A DNA stretch of 64,000 nt from Amoebidium appalachense (Eukaryota; Ichthyosporea). Shown here in pieces: positions 34,151 to 44,992 of the stretch. How positions within the stretch are numbered: position 1 is the first letter of the stretch; every line of letters begins with the position of its first letter. The notes beneath the pieces are model-generated. The model was not told the DNA's origin, did not search any database, and saw only the letters and a program-made list of their open reading frames with translations. Made by a program: the position numbers and the translations under genes. The stretch lies in the NCBI GenBank assembly GCA_963693365.1, contig CAVNZM010000003.1, forward strand, positions 12,834,001 to 12,898,000, given 5' to 3'.

Positions 34151-34306
34151 TGTTTGCTGGTTGTTGTATGGTTTGGGCACACTTGGGCCTGGTAAATACT
34201 CACCAAAGAGGCCGGTTTGACGTCATATAGAACTACCCCCCTCTTTTTGACTTGACTATGCGAGCAAAGCCGTGTCCCACAGGTTTTTTTCAGTGCGGAG
34301 CTCAAA
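34151..34306. promoter_or_regulatory. divergent intergenic promoter region with CRE-type palindrome
   Basis: The 156 bp between two divergent start codons hold TGACGTCA at 34218-34225, a perfect cAMP-response/bZIP-type palindrome, followed by TATAG. Both genes would have to be served from this short region. Confidence 0.45.
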
Positions 34307-35224
34307 ATGAATGTAAACCCTCACCCATTCTACCAACAGGTCAACCCGCGGACATGGGAGATAATCCTAAACCGGTGGAATACGGAAAACCCCCAGGTCC
34401 GAGAAAGAAACTGGCAGACACTTGAGCACTGCTGGGACATGCTCGGCCACCAAACGTTCATGCCCTCCAATGTGATACGAGAGGGTCATATTTCCAATGG
34501 GCAGTTGGTTTCCCCGCCAACAATCATTATGGAGACAGAGATATTTGACCCTGCCATCATCCAACAGCCTCCTGCAGAGGGGCCGTACATCCAAAAACAG
34601 TACAAGACGACATTGTATGGGAACTGCCCAGATTCAGGGCTTATTGGGAAGGTCTTTGCCATTGAAGCCACTTTTGAACTAAACAACATGGTGGTGAGAA
34701 CTAGGCTGTACAAGCAAGCTAATGGCATGGGAAAGAGTTTCCGCATAGGCAGCAGGTTTTTGTGGCTGTATATGCCCACCGCAGCGTACTTATTGGAACA
34801 TTTAGGACCACCGAACGCACCATTCACTTTGGTACCCCCTGGGATAGACATCACACTACGTTTCTACAACTTAGACTTCATGAACCGCACGGCTGATGTG
34901 GCAACACTGTGGCCAGGCAAGCAGCCTGGGTGTTACAAGTTCCCTCTACGGCGGGTTCTCCGTGGCCTGCCAGCCCATCACAGACCATATCTGGTTGGGC
35001 ATTTGTGTCCCATATGTATGGACCCGCTCAGGCCCAACGGTGACGTGATGATTTTGAAACACACAAATGCAAACCAACACTTCACCATGGGCCAGCTGCA
35101 CGTTGGCCACTATGAATGTTTTGCTATGCACGTAGCAAGAAGAAGCACTTGTCCAGAGTGCGGAGCCCAAGTGGATTGCGCCACTGACATCGAGCCACAC
35201 CCACACTTTTGTCCCGTCATGTGA
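34307..35224 (+). CDS. RING-like zinc-binding protein, 305 aa
   Basis: The intronless ORF starts at ATG 34307 in CAAAATGAATG. The C-terminal part has a RING-type Cys/His pattern: CPICMDP near residue 233, then GHYECFAMH near 268, then CPECGAQVDC near 283. This is the order of an E3 ubiquitin-ligase RING, although the spacing is unusual and only a search would show whether two zinc sites form. Residues 1-225 are a globular region of unknown family, Trp-rich at the N-terminus (YQQVNPRTWEIILNRW). RING ligases are common both in hosts and as host-modulating proteins of large DNA viruses. Divergent neighbour upstream, convergent neighbour 144 bp downstream. Confidence 0.65.
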   Translation: MNVNPHPFYQQVNPRTWEIILNRWNTENPQVRERNWQTLEHCWDMLGHQTFMPSNVIREGHISNGQLVSPPTIIMETEIFDPAIIQQPPAEGPYIQKQYKTTLYGNCPDSGLIGKVFAIEATFELNNMVVRTRLYKQANGMGKSFRIGSRFLWLYMPTAAYLLEHLGPPNAPFTLVPPGIDITLRFYNLDFMNRTADVATLWPGKQPGCYKFPLRRVLRGLPAHHRPYLVGHLCPICMDPLRPNGDVMILKHTNANQHFTMGQLHVGHYECFAMHVARRSTCPECGAQVDCATDIEPHPHFCPVM

Positions 35225-35368
35225 TGCCTGGCTGGCCAGGCGGAATCGCAACGACGTGCTATCGTCTGCCAGTGGGGGGAATGCTTGCGAATCCACCGAC
35301 GGGTAACTACAAAAAAAAAAAAAAAAAAGATAAGAAACTCAAAACAAGCACTGTAACCCCATCACCCG

Positions 35369-37300
35369 TCACACGTAGAGCTCCGGTTGCTGCTGCCGGG
35401 CCTGCCTGTATGCCTCCTCAAGTATCCCCGTGTCCTCCGATGTGTACCGATTGACCTGCATGGGTTCCCCATTCATTCTCTTGATGGTTACGCTGTTGGG
35501 CACCCGGCGGCCGTGTTTGGCCCTGTACAGTTTGGATGCAAACACCCCCACCACACGGCACTGCTCGGGGGTGTGCTTTCTGCCTGTGTGCTTCCGCATC
35601 CAATTTGAAACTGTCACAGCCTCTGGCTCATTGTTGTCATCTGAGTCATTGATACCGGGCTGTGGTGCGATACCAGTGCTCTGCTGCCCGCCTTGCACCA
35701 GGTTCTTGAATGTGTCAACCAGGGCCATGCAAATCGCAGCGCCTTTCTCTGGCCCAAACACGCCGAATCTATCAACATCCCCCACGACGCTGTCCCTGAG
35801 CGCACGCACCATGTCAAAACGGCCCTTCTGTATGTCAAACCAGGCCTTTTCCACCGCCACCTCTCGCTCCTCGAGGGCCACCCGCCGCTCACGATAATCT
35901 AGGTTGTCCATCTCCATGCGCCGCCCTGCAGCCCGCGCCTGTTCCTCGAGCTCTTCCTCTAGGCCCTCCCGGTGCCGTTTCCGCTCCTTGCTTTCCTCCA
36001 CCCCCGCACGGAAGAACTCGCGCTCCTCGCTGGTGCTTGACAAAAAACGCTTCTCAATCTCCTCTACCAGGGTGAGGTCACCGGCAAGGAGCCGGGAGAT
36101 GTACTTTGCGCTCTGCTGGCGCACATGGCTGGCCCGCTTGCCAGGAAGAATGTAAATGAGCTCCAGGAGTGTGGTGAAGGTGGCAACGGGCACTGGGCGC
36201 TTGCTGCCTTGGAGCTGCACATACTTGACCCGTTTGACTGTATCGAGGACTGTGGATGTGGGTTCTAGCAGCGCCTGCTTGGCTACCAGATTGATTGCCC
36301 ACTGATTGTTAGAATCCGAAACGTTCTCGTCGGTGCCCAAAACATTCTCCTTGGTATGGGATGGCGAGGTATCAGTACCTATAGTTGACCCACCCTCGGT
36401 ATTCGAAAGATTCTCCTTGGGCTGGGCTGCTGAAGTATCAGTACCCATAGTTGACCCATCAGCATCAGTGGTCTCTTCCAAATTCATAGATAACTGGTTG
36501 TTATTTCTAAATTTAGAGGGGGCAGTTGTCTCTTCCAATAAATATCCAAGCCGTTTCCATGCCATGCGAGCTGCTCCTCTTGCCCCCAGAACCAGCTCAA
36601 ACACGTCCACCACCGAAGCCATATTCACACCGCCATCACATTTGGTGCGTATGTTGGCCCCTGCAAACAACGGAAACTCCTTCACGAGCTGTTGCAGCAC
36701 ACATGGCACAGGTGTGGCGTCCTCTGTCGCGGTCTCCGCCACAGAGGGTGCGGGTGCCGTGCTAGGCTCCGCCACAGGGGGTGCGGGGGCAGTGCTATGC
36801 CCACCTGGGGAGGCGTGAACATTGGGTGCTGGCTTGACGGCCTCTGCAATGGTCTCCACCACAGGAGGTGCCGGGCAGGGTTGGGCTGGCGGTGTGGTGC
36901 GGGTAATGGGACAGGCCTTGTTTTTCCGCGCTTTGGCGTTGTCAAGATCTACATCAGGCATGAACAAGTTGCGGGCACAATCCACCTGCTTCAGTGTCCA
37001 CGGCAGCTTTGTGGCTGTTCTTTGCAAAACCTGCTTCATGGTATCTGGGCGTACACATTTCTTAAGTGCAATTGTGATTCGACTTCTGACTTCTGACACC
37101 TCTGTCCTATCCACTGCGATGATCTCAAATTTGCCAGGGAAAGGCCTGAACAGTGCATCTAGGATCTCAGACGCAAACACGGTGGGGGTCATGACTGCAT
37201 AGCAATCGCACCAACGATTGTTTTCCTTCACAGACAATGGCTGCACACGCAGCCCTTCGTGCCTGACAGGCATGGGGTAGCGAGTGCCTGTGGGGGCCAT
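35369..37300 (-). CDS. coiled-coil protein, 643 aa, with conserved-looking terminal modules
   Basis: The first ATG in frame is at 37300; the open frame to 37318 starts with GTG. Order: an N-terminal domain (about 1-130, WCDCYAVMTPTVFASEILDA); a Pro/Ala-rich linker (130-200); a helical part (210-260); a Ser/Thr/Asn linker with two copies of STIGTDTS-like sequence (about 275-325); a module near 370-415 (VPVATFTTLLELIYILPG and GDLTLVEEIEKRF); a charged coiled coil (about 430-510); and a C-terminal module (NWMRKHTG, FASKLYRAKHGRR, VNRYTSEDTGILEEAY). I recall similar LPG-containing and VNxYTxxD modules from uncharacterised proteins of algae, oomycetes and their large DNA viruses, which is weak evidence. 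Function unknown. Confidence 0.65.
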   Translation of the reverse strand: MAPTGTRYPMPVRHEGLRVQPLSVKENNRWCDCYAVMTPTVFASEILDALFRPFPGKFEIIAVDRTEVSEVRSRITIALKKCVRPDTMKQVLQRTATKLPWTLKQVDCARNLFMPDVDLDNAKARKNKACPITRTTPPAQPCPAPPVVETIAEAVKPAPNVHASPGGHSTAPAPPVAEPSTAPAPSVAETATEDATPVPCVLQQLVKEFPLFAGANIRTKCDGGVNMASVVDVFELVLGARGAARMAWKRLGYLLEETTAPSKFRNNNQLSMNLEETTDADGSTMGTDTSAAQPKENLSNTEGGSTIGTDTSPSHTKENVLGTDENVSDSNNQWAINLVAKQALLEPTSTVLDTVKRVKYVQLQGSKRPVPVATFTTLLELIYILPGKRASHVRQQSAKYISRLLAGDLTLVEEIEKRFLSSTSEEREFFRAGVEESKERKRHREGLEEELEEQARAAGRRMEMDNLDYRERRVALEEREVAVEKAWFDIQKGRFDMVRALRDSVVGDVDRFGVFGPEKGAAICMALVDTFKNLVQGGQQSTGIAPQPGINDSDDNNEPEAVTVSNWMRKHTGRKHTPEQCRVVGVFASKLYRAKHGRRVPNSVTIKRMNGEPMQVNRYTSEDTGILEEAYRQARQQQPELYV

Positions 37301-37440
37301 GATCTCACACCTATGCACAGAAAAAAACTGACAAGCGCGCGTCTGGTTGCTAAATCAAATCCTACTAGATTTCATGTCATACACAATAGAACATATCCAC
37401 GTCACGTGACAAACAACCCCCCCTCCCCCAACCAAACCCA

Positions 37441-38835
<1,395 letters not shown>

Positions 38836-39134
38836 ATGTACTATGTATAGTCCACCCAATTTTACTATATAAACTTGTGATACAACACGGTATAATAAAT
38901 GTATACGCAGGGGATAGCGAGTATATCAATATACTTGCAGATAGATACACACCACCATCATGATATAGGTAACAACCATGTATACACAGGGGATAGTGAG
39001 TATATCAATACACTTGCAGATAGATAGACAGGGAATATCACTTGTTGTATATACATACATGTCTTGTGTACAGGCATGCAACGGGTACATATATTTATCA
39101 CTAACCAGGGTTTGAGGGGTGGGGAATATAGGAC
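38836..39134. other. spacer between the inverted satellite arrays
   Basis: About 300 bp of AT-rich DNA. It contains an internal near-direct repeat of GGGATAGCGAGTATATCAAT at about 38908 and 38990. No gene is seen. Confidence 0.7.
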
Positions 39135-39230
39135 AGGGAGAATATACAGGGATACATATACTTATCCATACCGTATGTATTTTGAAACCATGGCCCAAAA
39201 AGGGAGGTTGGTTGGTTGAGGGCAACATAC

Positions 39231-39301
<71 letters not shown>

Positions 39302-39995
39302 GGTAGGGGGAGGGGTATAGAGGGCACATAGTGCATGCAGGGATACATATACTTATCCATACCGTATGTATTTTGAAACCATGGCCCAAAAAGGGAGGTT
39401 GGTTGGTTGAGGGTAACATACACATGTGTGTGTGCGTGTGCGTGTGTGTGTGTGTGTGCGTGTGTGTGTGTGTTGGTAAGGGGGGGGGAGGGGTATAGAG
39501 GGCATACAGTGCATGCAGGGATACATATACTTATCCATACCGTATGTATTTTGAAACCATGGCCCAAAAAGGGAGGTTGGTTGGTTGAGGGTAACATACA
39601 CATGTGTGTGTGTGTGTGCGTGTGTGTGTGTGTGTGCGTGTGTGTGTGTGTGTGCGTGTGTGTGTGTGTGTGTGTGCGTGTGTGTGTGTTGGTAGGGAGA
39701 GGGGTATAGAGGGCACAAAGGGAGGTTGGTTGGTTGAGGGTAACATACACATGTGTGTGTGCGTGTGCGTGTGTGTGTGTGTGTGCGTGTGTGTGTGTGT
39801 TGGTAAGGGGGGGGGGAGGGGTATAGAGGGCATACAGTGCATGCAGGGATACATATACTTATCCATACCGTATGTATTTTGAAACCATGGCCCAAAAAGG
39901 GAGGTTGGTTGGTTGAGGGTAACATACACATGTGTGTGTGCGTGTGCGTGTGTGTGTGTGTGTGTGCGTGTGTGTGTGTGTTGGTAAGGGGGGGG
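39135..39995 (-). repeat. same satellite, inverted (GT orientation)
   Basis: About five units, reverse complement of the 37441-38835 array. Together the two arrays form a large inverted repeat around a 300-bp spacer. Confidence 0.95.
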
Positions 39996-40190
39996 GTGTT
40001 GCAGGCCAAAGTGTCGTCCAGGCCAAAGTGTCGTCATCTCTAATTAAAATCCAGGTCGTCAAATTTGACTGGTCTAGGGGGAATATCGGGCAGGCCAAAA
40101 TGCACCCCCCCCCCCCCTACTACCCTGGGTGACAGGGGGGTCAGAGGGTTTGTATGACGTGGTGGGAGAAACACAGTGTGTGCGCGGCGG
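39996..40190. repeat. dispersed about 190-bp sequence, copy 1
   Basis: It starts with a doubled CAGGCCAAAGTGTCGTC, then a segment with GGTCGTCAAATTTGACTGG, a C-run and GTATGACGTGGTGGGAG. An inverted copy lies at about 50478-50680. Both adjoin the CA/GT satellite. Confidence 0.85.
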
Positions 40191-40224
<34 letters not shown>

Positions 40225-40953
40225 TAAACAATCATTGTCGTGACCTTAGCTTATGACATGTTTTGGCCGGAAAAAGATCATGTCTACTGTTACCAGTTTT
40301 TTTTCATCTTGGTGCAAATGATGTATTCGGGGGGGACCGGGGGGGGGGGGGGGGGGGTTGTGGTATAATCATTATAGTGTCCTGAGCTTGTTGCTTTGTG
40401 TGTTGGTCGAAAAGAAATCATGGCCAATGATAGCAGGATTTTACCAACTCGTTGCAAATGAGTGGTTTGTATGTATTTATCATGCCAATGGCATTGCCTT
40501 TACCTTACAGAAGCCATAATACACCATTATGATTTAGTCGTAATCATCTTGTATTCTTAATCATTCTTACATCACAATGTTAAAGTGGGTTTACATAGAC
40601 TAAGTACCTCTCACATAGAATAAAACCCCGGGCCCCCCGCCGGCGGACAGCATATATATTTTGTATGTTTTAGTTGTCACTACGTCACAAAGAACCATAC
40701 ACAGCATCCAATTCATGTTATATTCGTAAATATCTTCTAGGCACAATTTTCAATCTTGATCTTATACTTATACACCTACATGAAATAAACCCAGACAGCA
40801 TGCAACCAGCACCGTGGCATTCATGGTGTATTTAAATACGAGCAGGCATTAAGTCCTTCATTCCAGTTCAAACGATAATGGCATGTTGGCAGCAAAAAAC
40901 AAACAAAAAAGCCCAAAAAAAAACAAAAAAAACACCGATATCCACAAGGTCGT
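40191..40953. other. intergenic DNA with two G-runs
   Basis: G-runs lie at about 40190-40220 and 40330-40357, with two loosely similar stretches after them (GTTATAAACAATCATTGTCG; GTGGTATAATCATTATAG). A/T-rich sequence follows. No gene is recognised. Confidence 0.5.
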
Positions 40954-42985
40954 CTACACTACATCCACAGTTGACTTTGCATACGTCAGTTTGCGGGAGC
41001 CCACGCCTACCAGTGGTTCCTGGGCCGGCACATACACCATGAAGTTGAGATGCACATCCTGTTGTAATACGTAGTATCTACATATTGTAAGATCTTCTCA
41101 GTTCGTGTTATGTTTTCGTTCATCAAGTTTACTTAGTGTAAAAGATGTGCTCCTTGTACGTAAATTATGACATCGATCTCCAGTGTGTTTGAGTACTTGT
41201 AATCGTTTTGTGTAGCCGGTGATAGGTTTTAAACATCACCTCTTTCCTCGTTACTTTTCACCTCATTACTTTCTTAGAGCTGTGACCTATGGTGTGCGTT
41301 CAACCTGTGTCTCCGGATCTATCCGGGAAATAATCATTTAATTGTGATTAATTATTTTAGACATAGATCTGATTTCCGACTGGTCGGAAATCGTGTATGG
41401 ATTTGACTTAAGGGAATTTCAGGTATTTATGCGAGATCGAAATAAATTGAGTTCAGTCGTGTCTAAACATTGATGTCTGTTGTGTACACTGCTCCGATCG
41501 TTCCGTGTTTTGTTGTTGTGTGTCTGTGGTGTTTTCACACTGCACCACTGTGTCTCTGCTTCCGTCCCAAATACTTATACAATTTTACACATCCTTAATG
41601 CGTGCCCAATTCAACTTAACATATAATGGGCACCAGCCTTCGCATTCGCCACCTTCCCGAGACATTTGGACAGAGACATTGGTAGGTCCCGTGTTGCTCT
41701 CCCATAGCTCAGTGTCTGGTTTTTCAGTGGTCATTCCGAAACTGTCGCAGTGGAGATGATATGGCCTCCCATTTTTCCACGTGAATGCGGGTGCCACACC
41801 GAAAAAGTGACCTGATTTGTGAAGACCAATGTAGGCAAGATGGTATTGGCGCCCCATCAAGTTCGCGCAATTCATGACATGAACAGGCAGCAAGGACTAG
41901 GAAGTATTAAAACGTTGCCCCGCACCGTACCCTTGGAATTGCACGTTGTGCAAACCGAGGTTGGGCTTTGAAATTCCCTGCCATATTCAGTGCAGTCGCC
42001 ATCGAAGAAATGGGTACCCGCTATGTTTTCTATGGGATTGACAATGTAAATCTCCTTGTGGTCCATCCTTTCACGGCGAAGTCGGGTGCGAAGCTCGGCA
42101 TCGATGGAACACAACACACGCGTAGACACGCCAGTGCATTTAACGCATGTAGCGGTTATGATTGTCACGTGAGGGGGTACCACGTTGTCTCGGAATAGCG
42201 AACGACTAGACCCATCCAGCGGGACACCCGTGAGGTAATCCGAACCGCTAATGTCACATTGAAGCGCGTTGAGTCAAACAACTTGCCCGTTGAATTTTAA
42301 TTATGTCCCCAATCCTGAATCGTGTTACCTTCCACACCCGTCACGTGCCAGACGATGAGCAATGGCCCGGATATTTGCTGTATGCTTTTCGCGGTGCTTT
42401 AAGGCAGCAATCATCCGGTCCCAAACGTCCAGTCCGGTTGGCTTAAGATGTACGGGTGGCACGTTGGATTTTATCAGCCCACAGTTTATTCCGTCCAATG
42501 CGAGTGATGATGAAACAGAAATTCATTTCCCATGAAAATCTTGGACGGAAACCAAAGGTGTCGTTGCGGTTGAATGAGAAAGCATCCATCGGCACGGGGG
42601 TGACGTCATAAACTGGGTCTGCGCTGTTGCAGTACATAGTGTGTAAACACAGACTCACTGACATTCCCGGGCCATTTTGACCGGAGAGAGACGCCGTCGG
42701 GGATTGTGGGCACAGTGGGCAAGGGTTGCAATCATTGGTTGATGGGACTGGCGACACTGGTGGGTCCACTTCGGGTGTATACGACGTTGAGTCAGTTACC
42801 GAGTCGGGCTCCAGTGTCACCTTGGCACGCTTACGGGGCGGTTGTGCATTGGCGAAGGTGGTACTTGTGACTGGGCGCCGTCACCTGCACTAGTAAAACC
42901 CGACGACGATATTGGCGAAGCAGGATCCGACGACCCTGTGTTGTGTTCTGGCTCAGAGCGCACTGGTGTACCTGCCGGAAGCGAC
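40954..42985 (-). pseudogene. Cys-rich hypothetical gene, broken, with solo LTR inside
   Basis: Open segments on the - strand share a direction: about 42985-42820 (Ser/Pro rich), 42840-42440 with PPRKRAKV as a likely nuclear signal and CNPCPLCP, about 42290-41900 (CVKCTG, CTTCNS) and 41893-41590 (SGHFFGVAPAFTWKNG). The last segment continues in phase across the solo LTR to a stop at 40954-40956. Frame changes occur near 42820, 42330 and 41890. The second has a possible donor (GTAACA near 42330) and could be an intron, so the gene may be spliced rather than decayed. No family was recognised. Without the LTR the coding region would span about 1.5 kb. Confidence 0.45.
41060..41589 (+). mobile_element. 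solo copia LTR of the copia 3 family, 530 bp
   Basis: It starts TGTTGTAATACGTAGTAT and ends TTTTACA, matching both ends of the copia 3 LTR (925 bp) but with a shorter, diverged middle. CATCC at 41055-41059 is repeated at 41590-41594, a perfect 5-bp duplication. A solo LTR with intact duplication results from LTR-LTR recombination after a full insertion. Confidence 0.9.
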
Positions 42986-42990
42986 AGATA

Positions 42991-43004
42991 GGGTTTAGGG
43001 TTAG
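42991..43004. repeat. short telomere-like motif
   Basis: GGGTTTAGGGTTAG, about two units of TTTAGGG/TTAGGG, directly at the left edge of the palindromic satellite. It may be chance. Confidence 0.3.
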
Positions 43005-43228
43005 ATGGATAATCAGGATGCAAGCGAATATTATATTCGCCTGGGGGTTGGATACTCAGGGTCCGAGCGAATATCATATTCTCTTGGGGGTTGGATAATC
43101 AGGATCCGAGGAAAAAAAAAAATTCTTTTCTTTTTTTTTATATATATATATTCGCCTGGGGGGATGGATAATCAGGATGCAAGCGAATATTATATTCGCC
43201 TGGGGGGATGGATAATCATGATGCGAGC

Positions 43229-43280
<52 letters not shown>

Positions 43281-43402
43281 TCGCCTGGGGGGATGGATGG
43301 ATAATCAGGATGCGAGCGAATATTATATTCGCCTGGGGGTTGGATACTCAGGATCCGAGCGAATATTATATTCGCTTGGGGGTTGGATAATCAGGATCCG
43401 AG

Positions 43403-43457
<55 letters not shown>

Positions 43458-43792
43458 TATATATATATATATATATATTCGCCTGGGGGGATGGATAATC
43501 AGGATGCGAGCGAATATTATATTCGCTTGGGGGTTGGATACTCAGGATCCCAGCGAATATTAAATTCGCTTGGGGGTTGGATAATCAGGATCCGAGCAAA
43601 TTTATATATTTATTTATTTTTTTTATATATTTTTTATTCGCCTGGGGGGATGGATAATTAGGATGCGAGCGAATATTATATTCGCCTGGGGGGATGGATA
43701 ATCAGGATGCGAGCGAATATTATGTTCGCTTGGGGATTGGATACTCAGGATCCGAGCGAATATTATATTCGCTTGGGGGTTGAGGTTTTATT

Positions 43793-44260
43793 TGTGGAAA
43801 TTATTGACATAAATATTTTTCTGGGTAAACACGTAGGATGGGTGTCCGATATCAACAGGCTTTGTTTCATGTTTTAGCAGTTCGCGTTCGGCTGCCCGCA
43901 TACGGGCACCTATTAGCCGATCAAAACACCAGATTCCACAGATCACTAGACCGAGTCTGATTGGCTCAGGATAAGATTTCACATAACACTAGATCGGTTT
44001 TGATTGGCTCAGTTCGGTAGCCGTAGGTATATAAGCACGACAGTTTTTAGCAGATCAGCAGGCAACAACACATCTTCTGTGTTTAGCACCTACAGCTTTA
44101 CAGCTATATTTCTCTTTTTCACCCACCCACCTACACCCTACACTCAACCCCCATTGATCCCCACATACGTGCTGTTTTTTCACGGGGCGAAGACTTCCCC
44201 CGTTTTTTGGGCACAAGGACCTCACGGATCAATAAATTGATGACTGGGGGCCTGCCGTGG
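43793..44260 (+). other. unique insert in the satellite, LTR- or promoter-like
   Basis: About 470 bp of non-satellite DNA with CAGTTCGGTAGCC, a TATA box (GTATATAAG near 44026) and AATAAA near 44230, the order found in LTRs. GATTGGCTCA occurs twice (about 43959 and 43998). No matching second copy or clear target duplication was found, so solo-LTR status is a guess. Confidence 0.3.
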
Positions 44261-44345
44261 TTTACAACCATTGCAGGTTCACTTTCGTCCAAGGGGATGT
44301 CCCCCTAGAGGCAACACACGTCCCGGAGTAGTTTTCATAGAATAA
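44255..44345. repeat. inverted-repeat arm, left (about 85 bp)
   Basis: The sequence from TGGTTTACAACCATTGCAGG to GTTTTCATAGAAT is repeated in exact reverse complement at about 44905-44992. The two arms enclose about 560 bp of palindromic satellite. Confidence 0.9.
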
Positions 44346-44904
44346 TCAGGATCCGAGCATTTTTTATTATTATTTTATTATTATTATTATTATTATATTC
44401 ACCTGGGGGGATGGATAATCAGGATGCGAGCGAATGCTATATTCGCTTGGGGGTTGGATACTCAGGATCCGAGCGAACATTATATTCGCTTGGGGGTTGG
44501 ACAATCAGGATCCGAGCAAGTATATATATTATTTTTTTTATTCACCTGGGCGGATGGTTTGGATACTCAGGATCCGAGCGAATATTATATTCGCTTGGGG
44601 GTTGGATAATCAGGATCCGAGTGTATATATATATATATATATTAATATATTCGCCTGGGGGATGGATAATCAGGATGCGAGCCAATGTTATATTCGCTTG
44701 GGGGTTGGATGCTCAGGATCCGAGCGAATATTATATTCGCTTGGGGGTTGGATACTCAGGATCCGAGCGAATATTATATTCGCTTGGGGGTTGGATAATC
44801 AGGATCCGAGCAATTTTTTTTATTTTATCATATATATGTATATATATATTCGCCTGGGGGAATGGATAATCAGGATGCGAGCGAATATTATATTCGCCTG
44901 AGGG

Positions 44905-44992
44905 GATTCTATGAAAACTACTCCGGGACGTGTGTTGCCTCTAGGGGGACATCCCCTTGGACGAAAGTGAACCTGCAATGGTTGTAAACCAA
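44905..44992. repeat. inverted-repeat arm, right
   Basis: Reverse complement of 44255-44345. Unique DNA follows to about 45225, then the satellite resumes. Confidence 0.9.

Noticed and set aside
42601-42608. Second TGACGTCA palindrome
   Set aside because: It lies in an apparent coding segment of the broken Cys-rich gene, so a regulatory role is not supported.
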